Below, piece by piece: positions 17,148-25,676 of a DNA stretch of 64,000 nucleotides. The translations under genes and the position numbers were made by a program. The notes under the pieces are model-generated. The model was not told where the DNA came from. It did not search any database and saw nothing but the letters and a program-made list of their open reading frames with translations. The stretch is from positions 1,922,001 through 1,986,000 of the forward strand of contig NZ_JBDZDN010000001.1 of the NCBI RefSeq assembly GCF_040049215.1, in the 5' to 3' direction. The stretch comes from Mesorhizobium_K sp040049215. GTDB lineage: Bacteria > Pseudomonadota > Alphaproteobacteria > Rhizobiales > Rhizobiaceae. Position 1 is the first letter of the stretch. Every line of letters begins with the position of its first letter.

Positions 17148-18322
17148 AACAAACCTGGCGCTGGTTCGGGCCAAGCGATCCCGTCCTCCTCCCGCATATC
17201 CGCCAGGCCGGCGCGACCGGTGTGGTGACGGCGCTCCATCACCTCAATGACGGACGCGCCTGGCCGGCCGACGAGATCGCGAAGCGCAAGGCAGAGGTCG
17301 AGTGCGCCGGCCTCACATGGTCCGTGGTCGAGAGCGTCATCGTGCATGAGGAAGTGAAGACGCGCAGCGGGCGTTTCCGCGAACTCATCGACAATTACAA
17401 GGCGTCTATCCGCGCCCTGTCGCAGGCCGGTATCACGACGATCTGCTACAATTTCATGGCGATCACCGACTGGACGCGCACCGACCTCGACTATCCGATG
17501 TGGCATGGCGGGACGGCGCTGCGCTTCGACATCGTCGATTTCTGCGCCTACGATTTGCTGGTTCTGAAGCGCGCCGGGGCCGAGGCCGACCATCCCGCCG
17601 ATCGCATCGAGGCGGCGAAAGCGCGGCTCGCGGCGATGAGCGAGAGCGATCTCGCCAGGCTTGAGACGAACCTGATTGGCTGGGTGCCGGCGCGGGAGTT
17701 CATCTTCGACCGCGAGAGCTTCTGCCGTGCGCTCGACGTCTACCGGGAGATCACGGTCGAGGATTTCCGGCAAAATCTGTTCGCCTTCCTGCGCGAGATC
17801 GTGCCGGTCGCGGAGGAGGAAGGGGTACGGATGGCGATCCACCCCGACGATCCGCCTTTCCCGATCTTCGGCCTGCCGCGCGTGGTGTCGAGCGCCGGCG
17901 ATGCGGCGGCGCTGATTACTGCCGTTCCCTCGCCGTCGAACGGGCTGACGCTCTGCACGGGCTCCTACGGCGCCGGCCGCCAAAACGATCTGCCTGACAT
18001 GGCGAAACGTTTTGCCTCCGACATCCATTTCGCCCATCTGCGCAACGTGACGAAGGAGCCGGATGGCTCATTCCACGAGGCCGAACATCTCGAAGGCGAC
18101 ACCGACATGGTCGCGGTGGTCGACGCGCTGCTTGCCGAGGAGCGGCGGCGCAAGGCCGACGGCAGGGCGGATTGGGAAATCCCGATGCGCCCCGACCACG
18201 GCCATGCCATCGTCGACGACATCGGCAAAAAAGTGAACCCCGGCTATTCCTGCATTGGCCGCCTGAAGGGGCTGGCCGAACTGCGCGGCATCATGCGCAC
18301 CCTTGAAACGCTGAGAGCCTGA
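17144..18322 (+). CDS. uxuA: Mannonate dehydratase
   Basis: This 392-residue TIM-barrel enzyme dehydrates D-mannonate to 2-keto-3-deoxygluconate. It starts with GTG (VKQTWRWFGPSDPVLLPHIRQAGATGVVTALHH). Metal-ligand regions are MAIHPDDPP, LCTGSYG, FAHLRNV and MRPDHGH, all typical of UxuA. It is the last gene of the hexuronate operon and converges with the bicupin gene with only three bases between their stops. KDG kinase and aldolase are not in the window. Confidence 0.97.
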   Translation: MKQTWRWFGPSDPVLLPHIRQAGATGVVTALHHLNDGRAWPADEIAKRKAEVECAGLTWSVVESVIVHEEVKTRSGRFRELIDNYKASIRALSQAGITTICYNFMAITDWTRTDLDYPMWHGGTALRFDIVDFCAYDLLVLKRAGAEADHPADRIEAAKARLAAMSESDLARLETNLIGWVPAREFIFDRESFCRALDVYREITVEDFRQNLFAFLREIVPVAEEEGVRMAIHPDDPPFPIFGLPRVVSSAGDAAALITAVPSPSNGLTLCTGSYGAGRQNDLPDMAKRFASDIHFAHLRNVTKEPDGSFHEAEHLEGDTDMVAVVDALLAEERRRKADGRADWEIPMRPDHGHAIVDDIGKKVNPGYSCIGRLKGLAELRGIMRTLETLRA

Positions 18323-18325
18323 AGC

Positions 18326-19210
18326 TCAGGGGACGGAGCGGACGGGTGCGGTGCCGAACGATCCCATCTCGCCCGGCGCGACGCCGAAGACGAACTCCGC
18401 ATTGCCCTGGCCCATATTGTAATACTGGTGGCGGTAGCCGCCCGGAATGTAGAAGCCGTCGCGCGGGTTGAGCTCGAACCAAACCTGGCCCTCTGCGTCG
18501 GGCACGTGGATGTTCAGCGCCCCGGACAGCACGTAGATGGATTCGTCGCCGGCATGCGTTTCCATGCCAGTGCGCTTGCCGGTGAGAATCGACGTGCGGC
18601 CGACCGTCAGGTGTTTGGTGGCTGAGTAGAAGCCGGTGTAGGCGCCTTGCGTCTCGCGGTCGAGGCTCCAGAGAAGATCGCCGTCGCGCATCGGATGGAT
18701 GGTGCGGCCGGCGCGCTCCGCGGCCGCTTCCATTGGAAAGCGGCCCATCCACTTGTCCTGCAGATAGCGGTTTTCGCTGATCAGCTCCTTGGTGCGGGCG
18801 TAGGGGCCGGACGTGCCCTGCGACGGCGGCGGCGCGAAATATTCGAGCACGCGCACCGGCTCGTCGCCGAGGTTGAAACCGTGGTGCCAGGTGTCCTTGC
18901 GGAAAAACAAGGCTTCGCCAGCCTTGGCTACCTGCATCTCGCCGGTCTCAGGGTTGGCGAGTCCGAAGGTGCCGGAAAGAACATAGAGCAACTCGTCGGC
19001 GCCGAAGATTGTGCGGAAGGCGTCGGTGTGCTTGAAGAAGCCGCCGGGCTGGAGGCCGAAAACAAGCTGATGGATCTTGTCGGTCGAGGCGTAGATCCAG
19101 TCGTCGACGAGGCCGGCATCCTCCTCGCCCCAGAGGTGACGGGTCACGCTCGCATAGGGAATGTGCGACGGCTTGTCGAAAACCGGGCGGGGCGAAGGCT
19201 TATAGGCCAT
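18326..19210 (-). CDS. Two-domain cupin protein of unknown substrate
   Basis: This 294-residue bicupin has a first cupin barrel at about residues 45-130 (LQPGGFFKHTDAFRTIFGADELLYVLSGTFGL, then WHHGFNLGDEPVRVLEYF) and a second at about 205-285 (RTGMETHAGDESIYVLSGALNIHV, then YIPGGYRHQYYNMG). The histidine/glutamate metal motifs are recognisable in both. It may be an isomerase or dioxygenase-like enzyme. It is the last gene of the minus-strand cluster running from the GntR gene at 22867. I do not know its substrate. Confidence 0.85.
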   Translation of the reverse strand: MAYKPSPRPVFDKPSHIPYASVTRHLWGEEDAGLVDDWIYASTDKIHQLVFGLQPGGFFKHTDAFRTIFGADELLYVLSGTFGLANPETGEMQVAKAGEALFFRKDTWHHGFNLGDEPVRVLEYFAPPPSQGTSGPYARTKELISENRYLQDKWMGRFPMEAAAERAGRTIHPMRDGDLLWSLDRETQGAYTGFYSATKHLTVGRTSILTGKRTGMETHAGDESIYVLSGALNIHVPDAEGQVWFELNPRDGFYIPGGYRHQYYNMGQGNAEFVFGVAPGEMGSFGTAPVRSVP

Positions 19211-19234
19211 TTTTCTCTCCAGAAGCTCGTCGTT

Positions 19235-20179
19235 TCATTGCGACACGGCTGTCCCAGCTCGCCAGGACAGAGCGGCGACGCCGATGGCGCAGGCATTGTC
19301 GCCAAGCGCCGCCGGCACGATCGGCAGGTCGCGCGCCAGGTCGGCGAAGATGAAGGGGCGCGTCAGCTCGCCAAGCCGCCGGTTGATATCAGGATTGCCG
19401 CCGACGCCGCCGCCAATCACCATGATCGCGGGATCGAGGATGTTGATCAGCTGACCGAGATAGGAGGCGATCGACAACAGCGAATTTTCCAGCAGCCTGT
19501 TGGCGCCGGTGGCCGATTTCGCGGCCTCGAAGAGATCGCGCGCCGTGGCGCCAGGCTTTCCGATCAACGCGCCGTAGCGTTCGCCCATGCCCTTGCCGCT
19601 GGCGAAGACCTCGATGTGCTGGCGCACCTCGATGTCCTTGTTCGGGCCGGTCCATGCCACGAGTTCGGCACCGGCGAAATGGATGGCGAAGCCGCGCGCG
19701 CCGCCGTAAGGTTTTCCGTCGATGACCAGCGTATGCGACATGCCGGTCGACAGCGTGACATAGACGAAGATGCCGGCGTCTCGGCCGGCGCCGATCCAGC
19801 CTTCGGCGAAGGCCGCGGCGCGAACGTCGCTTTCGATATAGACGGGTCCGAAAGCCGACAGCGGCGTGCGGTAGTCCAGGCCGCGCCACTCGAAATTCCA
19901 GGCGGAGCCGGGCTCGCCTTGGTTGGTGACGAGTTCGGGCAAGCAAACCCCAACGGGGCAGGGAGCGCCGCGCACCAGTTCGCCCGCCTCGCGCTGCGTC
20001 TCGGCCGCCATGGCGACGACCAGATCGAGCACGGCGCCGCCGCCGTCGGCGCAAGGCGTGGCCCGCGTATTTTCGATCAGCACAGCGCCATCGGCCATCC
20101 GCACCAGGCAGGCTTTTGTCTTGGTGCCGCCGACATCGACGCCGACCGCGTAGCTGTCGCCCGGCGATAGGTCATCCAT
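19235..20179 (-). CDS. ROK-family sugar kinase/regulator-like protein, divergent
   Basis: This 314-residue actin-fold protein has the phosphate-binding start AVGVDVGGTKTKACLV and adenosine region VIGGGVGGNPDINRRL. It has no helix-turn-helix, so it is kinase-like rather than NagC-like. Two deviations stand out: the usual ENDANAAA block reads ESDVRAAAFAEG, keeping the catalytic Asp but replacing the Asn, and the CGCxGC zinc site is absent. I chose ATG20179 because GGGAGG lies six bases upstream; its start overlaps the end of the NagB-like gene by eight bases. It probably phosphorylates a sugar or amino-sugar derivative. Confidence 0.85.
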   Translation of the reverse strand: MDDLSPGDSYAVGVDVGGTKTKACLVRMADGAVLIENTRATPCADGGGAVLDLVVAMAAETQREAGELVRGAPCPVGVCLPELVTNQGEPGSAWNFEWRGLDYRTPLSAFGPVYIESDVRAAAFAEGWIGAGRDAGIFVYVTLSTGMSHTLVIDGKPYGGARGFAIHFAGAELVAWTGPNKDIEVRQHIEVFASGKGMGERYGALIGKPGATARDLFEAAKSATGANRLLENSLLSIASYLGQLINILDPAIMVIGGGVGGNPDINRRLGELTRPFIFADLARDLPIVPAALGDNACAIGVAALSWRAGTAVSQ

Positions 20180-20957
20180 CGGCGGCCTCCCGGTCGGCAT
20201 GGAGCTCGGCGTCGCGGCATTCGACGACGATGGTCGCCGGCCACGCGGGATCGTAAGCCGTGGCTTCCGAGATACGCGAATATGCGGTGCGCTTGCCGGC
20301 GCCCCAGACGATCATGGCTGCCGCCTTCGACAATTCGGCGATGGAAGCGATGCCGATCGTAATCCCGTGCTTTGGCACCTCGTCGAGGGACTTGAAGTCG
20401 GGAAAGGTGGCCAGGTTGTCGCGCCGGGTCTGTTCGGCAAGGTCGACCACCCTGCTGCGGCTGTCGCGCGGTGAGCCGGGCGGGTTGAAGGCGATATGAC
20501 CGTCGCCGGCGCCGGAAGCGAGCAGGAAGAGGTCTACGCCACCTGCCGCGGCAAGACGCCGGTCGTAGTCGCCGGGCTCAGACGGATCTGGCATCCAGAA
20601 GTTCCCGGGGCGAACCCGGAATGCGTCGGGAAGGCCGGCGTTGATGTGGCCAACGATCTCGCGCTCGCCGAAACCGCGGCAGGAGTAGTGCGCGGAAACC
20701 GGCGGCGGCAACAGCGCGCCGTCGGGCGTAACGATCAGGTATTCATCCATCATGGCGATGATCAGCCGCGAGCAGTCGACTGGTCGGGCGGCGAGCCGCG
20801 CAGCCAGCGCCTCGTAGACCGGCATTGGGCTGCGCCCGCCGGGGCAGCCGAGCACATAGGCGTGGCCGGCCTCGTTGGCGGCACGGATGCCGGCGGCGAT
20901 CCGCTCGGCAAGCTCCGTTCCGATGGCGGCCGGGGTATCGTGCGTGTAGGTCCTCAT
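20172..20957 (-). CDS. Glucosamine-6-phosphate isomerase/6-phosphogluconolactonase family protein, altered active site
   Basis: This 261-residue NagB/PGL-fold protein starts MRTYTHDTPAAIGTELAERIA. It has the phosphate loop GCPGGRSPMPVYEAL, the MMDEYLI block (NagB NMDEY, with the Asp) and GAGDGHIAFNPPGSPRDSRSRVV. In true NagB the last block reads DGHIAFNEP with a catalytic Glu; here that Glu is Pro while the Asp and His remain. Function is therefore uncertain: deaminase, isomerase or lactonase on a related amino-sugar phosphate. ATG20957 is preferred; the upstream extension is not family-like. It is in an operon with an SMP-30 lactonase and a ROK protein. Confidence 0.85.
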   Translation of the reverse strand: MRTYTHDTPAAIGTELAERIAAGIRAANEAGHAYVLGCPGGRSPMPVYEALAARLAARPVDCSRLIIAMMDEYLIVTPDGALLPPPVSAHYSCRGFGEREIVGHINAGLPDAFRVRPGNFWMPDPSEPGDYDRRLAAAGGVDLFLLASGAGDGHIAFNPPGSPRDSRSRVVDLAEQTRRDNLATFPDFKSLDEVPKHGITIGIASIAELSKAAAMIVWGAGKRTAYSRISEATAYDPAWPATIVVECRDAELHADREAADG

Positions 20958-21068
20958 ATGAAATCCGCGACCCCGCTCACAAGCCAGCCTATAGCCGCAG
21001 ACGCCGGCATCGCCAACCGCGCCATGGAGATCATGTCGTGAGGGACCCCGCAAAATCCTGTCGGTGCG

Positions 21069-21989
21069 TCACCCGGCATAGAAGGGCCGCGTCATACCGT
21101 GCACGCCGGGCTTGAGCGCGAACAGCCCGCCTTGCTGCGGGTAGCGCCGCGCGGTTTCATCGTCGATGCCAAGCCGCGCCGTGGTGACATAGAGCGTATC
21201 GAGATCGGGGCCGCCAAACGCGCAGGATGTGACGAGCGAGGCAGGGATCGGCACGATGCGATCGACGACGCCGTCGGGCGCAATCCGCGCCACGCAATGC
21301 CCATCCCAGCGCGCGCTCCACAAAAACCCTTCGGCGTCGACGGCGTTGCCGTCGGGCGTGCCGAGGTCGCCGGCATCGTTGAAGATTCGCCTGGGGCCGA
21401 CCGTACCGGCATCGAGGTCGAAGTCGCAGACGTAGATGCGGTTCAGCATGGAATCGGCGACGTAGATCTTCGTCCAGTCCGGACTCCAGGCGACACCGTT
21501 CGTGATGCCGAGGTCCGCCATGGCGGCGAAGGGCGACCCGCCGGGTTCGACGCGCCACAGACTGCCGACCCTATTCTTGATGGGAATGCCCGCGCCGCCG
21601 GGGCCGAGATTGTTCTGCATCGTGCCGATCCAGAACCGACCGCGCGCGTCCGGCGCGCCGTCGTTGCTGCGGTTCTTCGGCAGATGGGGCTCGAGCGCCG
21701 CAAGATGGCGATAGTCGCCGGTACCGGGATCGAAGACGTTCAGCCCGTGCTCGGAGGCGACGAGAAGCGTACCGTCGCGCCGTTTCGCCATCGCGGTGAC
21801 CATCTCGGGCATCGGCCACGCGGTGTGCTCCTTCGTGGCCGGGACGAAGCGATGGATGCGTGACGGCATCGGCACGTCGAGCCAGTAGACGGCCTGCTCC
21901 TCGGGACACCAGAATGCGCCTTCGCCGATCGCGTCGCGGCTGTCGATGACGCAGGAGACATCATGCTTCGAGACGCGATAGCGGCTCAC
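21069..21989 (-). CDS. SMP-30/gluconolactonase family lactonase
   Basis: This 306-residue six-bladed beta-propeller of the SMP-30 family opens sugar-acid lactones with a divalent metal. The first metal ligand is the Glu in AIGEGAFWCPEEQAVYWLDV. Others are suggested by KNRSNDGAPDARGRFWIGTM (Asn/Asp), LGITNGVAWSPDWTKIYVADS and NAVDAEGFLWSARWDG. The start is a GTG at 21989 sharing GTGA with the stop of the upstream GntR gene, a sign of coupling. The open frame extends further upstream only through the gntR coding region. Confidence 0.92.
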   Translation of the reverse strand: MSRYRVSKHDVSCVIDSRDAIGEGAFWCPEEQAVYWLDVPMPSRIHRFVPATKEHTAWPMPEMVTAMAKRRDGTLLVASEHGLNVFDPGTGDYRHLAALEPHLPKNRSNDGAPDARGRFWIGTMQNNLGPGGAGIPIKNRVGSLWRVEPGGSPFAAMADLGITNGVAWSPDWTKIYVADSMLNRIYVCDFDLDAGTVGPRRIFNDAGDLGTPDGNAVDAEGFLWSARWDGHCVARIAPDGVVDRIVPIPASLVTSCAFGGPDLDTLYVTTARLGIDDETARRYPQQGGLFALKPGVHGMTRPFYAG

Positions 21990-22867
21990 CGTCCATGCTC
22001 CTGAGTTTCGCTGACTAGCGTTGCGCCGATATCGTTTTCGTCGAGGCGGCTGGCGAGATCGAGATAAGGCATTTCGCAGAGCGCGCGGGAGACGGTTTCG
22101 GCCAGAGGCGCGTTCCGCGCCGAGATGGCCTCGGTCAGTTCGCGGTGGAGTGGCAGGCCGCGCTCGAAATCGCCAGGTTTGCTCGCCGTGTAGGTGAGCT
22201 GGACGCGCATGATTGCGGCGGTCAGCACGCCGAGATGCTGCAGCAGCGCGTTGTGGGAGGCGCGCTGGATGCTCTGATGAAATTCGATGTCGGCGTCGGG
22301 CATCCGTTCGAGATGGCCGACACACGCTTCGAGCGCGTCGCAGGCGTCACGGATCGCCTTTATCTCCGGATCGGTGGCGCGTTTTGCCGCGAGAAAAGAT
22401 GCCTTCGGCTCGACGATCAGCCGGAACTCGCAGAAATTGAACGCGTAGGGCAAGTGCAGGTCACCGGACGCCTCCCAGGTCAGCACCTCGGGGTCGAGCA
22501 TGTGCCAATGCTGCTTGGATCTGATAGTGGTGCCGGTCTTCGGCCGGACGTCGAGCATGCCTTTTGCGACGAGGACCTTGACCGCCTCGCGCAGGACGTT
22601 GCGGCTGACGCCAAGGTTGCCGGCAAGGTCTGCTTCGTTCGGCAGGCTGGTCCCCTCGGCAAAGACGCCGCCGACGATGCCACGCCCGAGTTGCTCTACG
22701 ACCTCCTCATGCAAGCTGCGCCGATGAACCGCGCTGACCGCGGGCCATCCCGATCCCGATCTGTCGGAAACCGTCGGCCGCTCGGCTGGACCCGAATATG
22801 CGTTCGCAAGTCCGTAGATCAATATCTCCTCCTGCCCTGCGCAGCATCGACGCCGTTGACCAATCAT
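21986..22867 (-). CDS. FadR-subfamily GntR transcriptional regulator
   Basis: The product has up to 293 residues. The winged helix (RSLHEEVVEQLGRGIVGGVFAEGTSLPNEADLAGNLGVSRNVLREAVKVLVAKGMLDVRPKTGTTI) begins only near residue 51, and an FCD domain follows (FRLIVEPKASFLAAKRAT, then DIEFHQSIQRASHN). The first ~45 residues are not family-like, so a start further in is likely; a TTG after the ATATTG stretch or another alternative codon cannot be excluded. It heads the minus-strand cluster and probably controls it and the divergent ABC importer. The substrate is likely a sugar acid or amino-sugar acid. Confidence 0.87.
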   Translation of the reverse strand: MIGQRRRCCAGQEEILIYGLANAYSGPAERPTVSDRSGSGWPAVSAVHRRSLHEEVVEQLGRGIVGGVFAEGTSLPNEADLAGNLGVSRNVLREAVKVLVAKGMLDVRPKTGTTIRSKQHWHMLDPEVLTWEASGDLHLPYAFNFCEFRLIVEPKASFLAAKRATDPEIKAIRDACDALEACVGHLERMPDADIEFHQSIQRASHNALLQHLGVLTAAIMRVQLTYTASKPGDFERGLPLHRELTEAISARNAPLAETVSRALCEMPYLDLASRLDENDIGATLVSETQEHGR

Positions 22868-23341
22868 CCTATGTTTGTATCATTATCTCAATCAGGCTGT
22901 GTTGGGGCAAGGCCGAGTGGCGTCAACTTGCGTGGCAATCTCCGCGACACGACACGACGTTTGTGCGTCTGCGGCGACGATAAAATCCATGACGCCAACA
23001 TTTTCCGCGTCAGATTGGAGCGGCGATCTCAGGCGCTTCCCGGCAATGTGCGACGTCGCTGCATTGCATCGGCAGCGAGTCATCAAGCATACTCATCAAG
23101 AATGCAGCCGGACAGCCGCGCTACATGAAGCTGGCGGCGACGAACATGTTGTCGGCGTGCTGCGGGCTGGCGCGATGATGAGGGATGACTTTTTTGTCTG
23201 TCGCCCGCCCATTGCGGACTGTCAGGCGCGGGCACTGCTCGCCGAACAGCGTATCGGCGTCGATGTGGACAAGCCCGCGCTTCATGTGAAAACGTATCCG
23301 AAAGCGGCTCGTTCAAGCTCAGCCGACGGGCGGAAAGCAAG
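22868..23341. other. 474-base gene-free divergent region
   Basis: This is the region between the GntR regulator (minus) and the ABC importer operon (plus). Short open frames here have no family-like composition or ribosome site and I treat them as chance. The segment 22865-22890 is AT-richer than its surroundings and includes TTTGTATCAT (22874-22883), which could be half of a GntR-type site, but no convincing second half is present. Promoters for both operons should lie here. A decayed gene in the remaining sequence cannot be excluded by eye. Confidence 0.5.
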
Positions 23342-24430
23342 ATGACGCTCCAGACCCGGACAGAAACGCTATCCTCGCAAGGAGGGTCGCCTGCGCTTCT
23401 CAAGCTGCGCGGCATCTCGAAGCGTTATGGCGACCTGGCCGCCGTCGAGCCGCTCGATCTCGACATTTTCCCGCGCGACTTTGTCGCCATCCTCGGGCCG
23501 TCGGGCTGCGGCAAGACGACGTTGCTGCGCATCATCGGTGGCTTCGTTGCGCCGACATCAGGCACGGTCGAGATCGACGGCCGCGACGTCACGCGCATCG
23601 GTCCTGAACAGCGGCCTACCAACACTGTCTTTCAGGGTTACGGTCTCTTCCCGCACATGACCGTGCGCCAGAATGTCGGCTACGGACTGCGGCTTCAGAA
23701 GAAGGCGAAGGCCGAGATCGACGACCGCGTGGCCGATGCGCTGCGCCAGTCGCGACTGACCGAATTCGCGGACCGCTCGGTGACAGCCCTGTCCGGAGGC
23801 CAGCAGCAGCGGGTCGCCCTGGCGCGCGCGCTGATCCTCAGACCGAAAGTGCTGCTCCTCGACGAACCGCTCGCGGCGCTCGACCTCAAGCTGCGACATG
23901 TCATGCAGGACGAACTCCGCCGCCTGCACCAGGAGTTCGGCGGCACTTTCGTTTTCGTCACGCACGACCAGGGCGAGGCGCTGTCGCTCGCCAACCGCAT
24001 CGCGGTGATGAACGCCGGCCGTATCGAGCAGGAAGGCGACGCCGAAACCATCTATGCCGCGCCGACGACCCGCTTCGTCGCCACCTTCATCGGCGATGCG
24101 AACCTTTTGCCGGGCGAACGCAAGGCCGGCGAGGTGAAGCTCGCGGCAGGGCCGGTCTTTGCCGACGCCGGCCCCGACGGCGCGGTCACCGCGGTGGTGC
24201 GTCCGAAATCGGTCAGGCTGCTAGGGTCCGGCGAAAAGTCGGATGTCGAGATCGAGGGCGCCGTCGCCGCCGCCGTCTATCTCGGCGACCATATCAAATG
24301 CACGGTCGGCATTCCCGGCGGGCACGACGTGATCGTTCACCTCGATGCAGCGGCCGCGCCACGGCCGGTTGCGGGTGAGCGTGTGAGGCTCGGCTGGGCG
24401 CTGCGGCAGCACCGCGTCGTCAGCGCGTGA
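23342..24430 (+). CDS. PotA-type ABC importer ATPase (system 1)
   Basis: The product is a 362-residue ATP-binding subunit of the polyamine/Fe(III)/sulfate importer class. Walker A is GPSGCGKTT (52-60), the ABC signature LSGGQQQRVALARAL, and Walker B LLLDEPLAALD, followed by a H-loop (FVTHDQGEAL). A C-terminal TOBE/regulatory domain starts near residue 245. It energises the two permeases at 25677 and 26507. It is divergent from the GntR-SMP30-NagB-ROK-cupin cluster, so it probably imports that cluster's substrate. Confidence 0.94.
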   Translation: MTLQTRTETLSSQGGSPALLKLRGISKRYGDLAAVEPLDLDIFPRDFVAILGPSGCGKTTLLRIIGGFVAPTSGTVEIDGRDVTRIGPEQRPTNTVFQGYGLFPHMTVRQNVGYGLRLQKKAKAEIDDRVADALRQSRLTEFADRSVTALSGGQQQRVALARALILRPKVLLLDEPLAALDLKLRHVMQDELRRLHQEFGGTFVFVTHDQGEALSLANRIAVMNAGRIEQEGDAETIYAAPTTRFVATFIGDANLLPGERKAGEVKLAAGPVFADAGPDGAVTAVVRPKSVRLLGSGEKSDVEIEGAVAAAVYLGDHIKCTVGIPGGHDVIVHLDAAAAPRPVAGERVRLGWALRQHRVVSA

Positions 24431-24489
24431 GGCCGCGCAGCCGCGAGGGAATATCGGGAAGACAACAAAGCAAAAACAGGAGAAGCAAA

Positions 24490-25617
24490 ATGGGAAGCGA
24501 CAAATCGAAGCCGTCAGGCCTTAGCCTGACAAGACGCCATTTCACCCAGGCACTGGCCGCCACGGCGGCTGCGGCAGCGATCGGGCTGCCGGCAACGCGC
24601 GCGCGGGCGGCGACATCCGTCAACTTCGTCGGTTGGCAGGGTTACGACGACCCGGTCGCCTTCGACGACTTCCTCAAGTCGAAGGACATAACGCTCAACA
24701 CGACCTACATCGGCAACAATGACGAGATCGTCGCCAAGCTCAGGGGCGGCGGCATCGGCACCATCGACATCGTCACGCCCTACATGGGCTACATCCCGCT
24801 GCTGGTGAAGCTTGACCTCATTCAGCCGATCGACGTCTCGCGCGTGCCCAACCTCGAGAAGGTCATGCCGATCTTCCGCAACGACCCGAACATCGTCGTC
24901 GACGGCAAGCTCTACGGTGTGCCGTTCACCTGGGGCGGCGGTCCGATGGTCTATGACCCCGCTGTCTTCGCCACGCCGCCCGCATCCTGGAAGGATCTGC
25001 TGAAGCCGGAATTCACCGGCAAGGTCGGCATGATGGACGATCCGCTCGGCAACATGATGATCGGCGCGCTGGTCGCGACGGGCACGCAGACGCCGACCAA
25101 GATCAACGCTGCCCAACTCGAACAGACCATCGATTTCCTGATCGAGATGAAGAAGCAGTCGCGAGTCGTCGCGGCGAGCTGGGGTGATCTCTCGGACGCC
25201 ATCGCGCGCGGCGATGTCGCCATCACCTTCAACGGCTGGGAGACGATGGTGAAGTTCTGCGCCGACAAGGGCAAGGCGGTGAAATACGCCTACCCGTCGG
25301 AGCGTACACATGCATGGCTGGACAATTATTGCATCGCCAAGGACGCGCCAAACCTCGACGCCGCCTACGAGTTGTGCAACCGGGTCATCAGCGTCGAGGG
25401 ACAGAAGCGCCTCGCCGAAGTCGCCATCCAGGCGATCGTCAACGCGGACGCGGTCGCAGCCCTTCCGGCTGATATCCGCGCGCTTTACCCGTACGACGAC
25501 ATCGCCGACTACGGCAAGAAGGCGAGCTTCTTCGGCTTCCCGCCTGTCGAGCCGGAAGGCGATCTCACAACCTTCAGCGACTGGCTGAAGGCCTACGAGC
25601 GCTTCAAGGCCGCGTAA
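24490..25617 (+). CDS. PotD-type periplasmic substrate-binding protein (system 1)
   Basis: This 375-residue extracellular binding protein has a twin-arginine-like signal (LSLTRRHFTQALAATAAAAAIGLPATRARA) and starts mature at about AATSVNFVGWQGYDD. The GWQGYD opening and the periodic tryptophan/tyrosine segments (FTWGGGPMVYDP, GYIPLLVKLDL) place it with polyamine-class PotD/PotF proteins. The ligand is unknown; adjacent sugar-type enzymes suggest an amino-sugar or sugar-acid amine rather than putrescine. ATG24490 follows GGAGAAGCAAA. An 11-bp perfect hairpin follows the stop. Confidence 0.9.
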   Translation: MGSDKSKPSGLSLTRRHFTQALAATAAAAAIGLPATRARAATSVNFVGWQGYDDPVAFDDFLKSKDITLNTTYIGNNDEIVAKLRGGGIGTIDIVTPYMGYIPLLVKLDLIQPIDVSRVPNLEKVMPIFRNDPNIVVDGKLYGVPFTWGGGPMVYDPAVFATPPASWKDLLKPEFTGKVGMMDDPLGNMMIGALVATGTQTPTKINAAQLEQTIDFLIEMKKQSRVVAASWGDLSDAIARGDVAITFNGWETMVKFCADKGKAVKYAYPSERTHAWLDNYCIAKDAPNLDAAYELCNRVISVEGQKRLAEVAIQAIVNADAVAALPADIRALYPYDDIADYGKKASFFGFPPVEPEGDLTTFSDWLKAYERFKAA

Positions 25618-25625
25618 GACTAAAA

Positions 25626-25653
25626 GGGAGCTCCGGTTAGGACCGGAGCTCCC
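25626..25653 (+). promoter_or_regulatory. Perfect 11-bp hairpin after the binding-protein gene
   Basis: GGGAGCTCCGG (25626-25636) and CCGGAGCTCCC (25643-25653) pair perfectly around a six-base loop, TTAGGA. The element lies between the binding-protein stop (25617) and the first permease start (25677). A T-tract is lacking, so read-through into the permeases is expected. It probably stabilises the upstream mRNA or partly terminates, raising binding-protein levels over permease. That role is inference. Confidence 0.65.
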
Positions 25654-25676
25654 GTCTCCTCCTGCGTTCCGGACAG

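Noticed and set aside
18647..20170. 507-residue open frame on the plus strand
   Set aside because: It lies over the bicupin and ROK genes on the other strand; it shows no motifs and no ribosome site.
22868..23341. Several open frames of 60-156 residues and a TTGTATC half site (22876-22882)
   Set aside because: No domain, ribosome site or conserved pattern; the half site has no matching second arm, so I did not call an operator or a gene.
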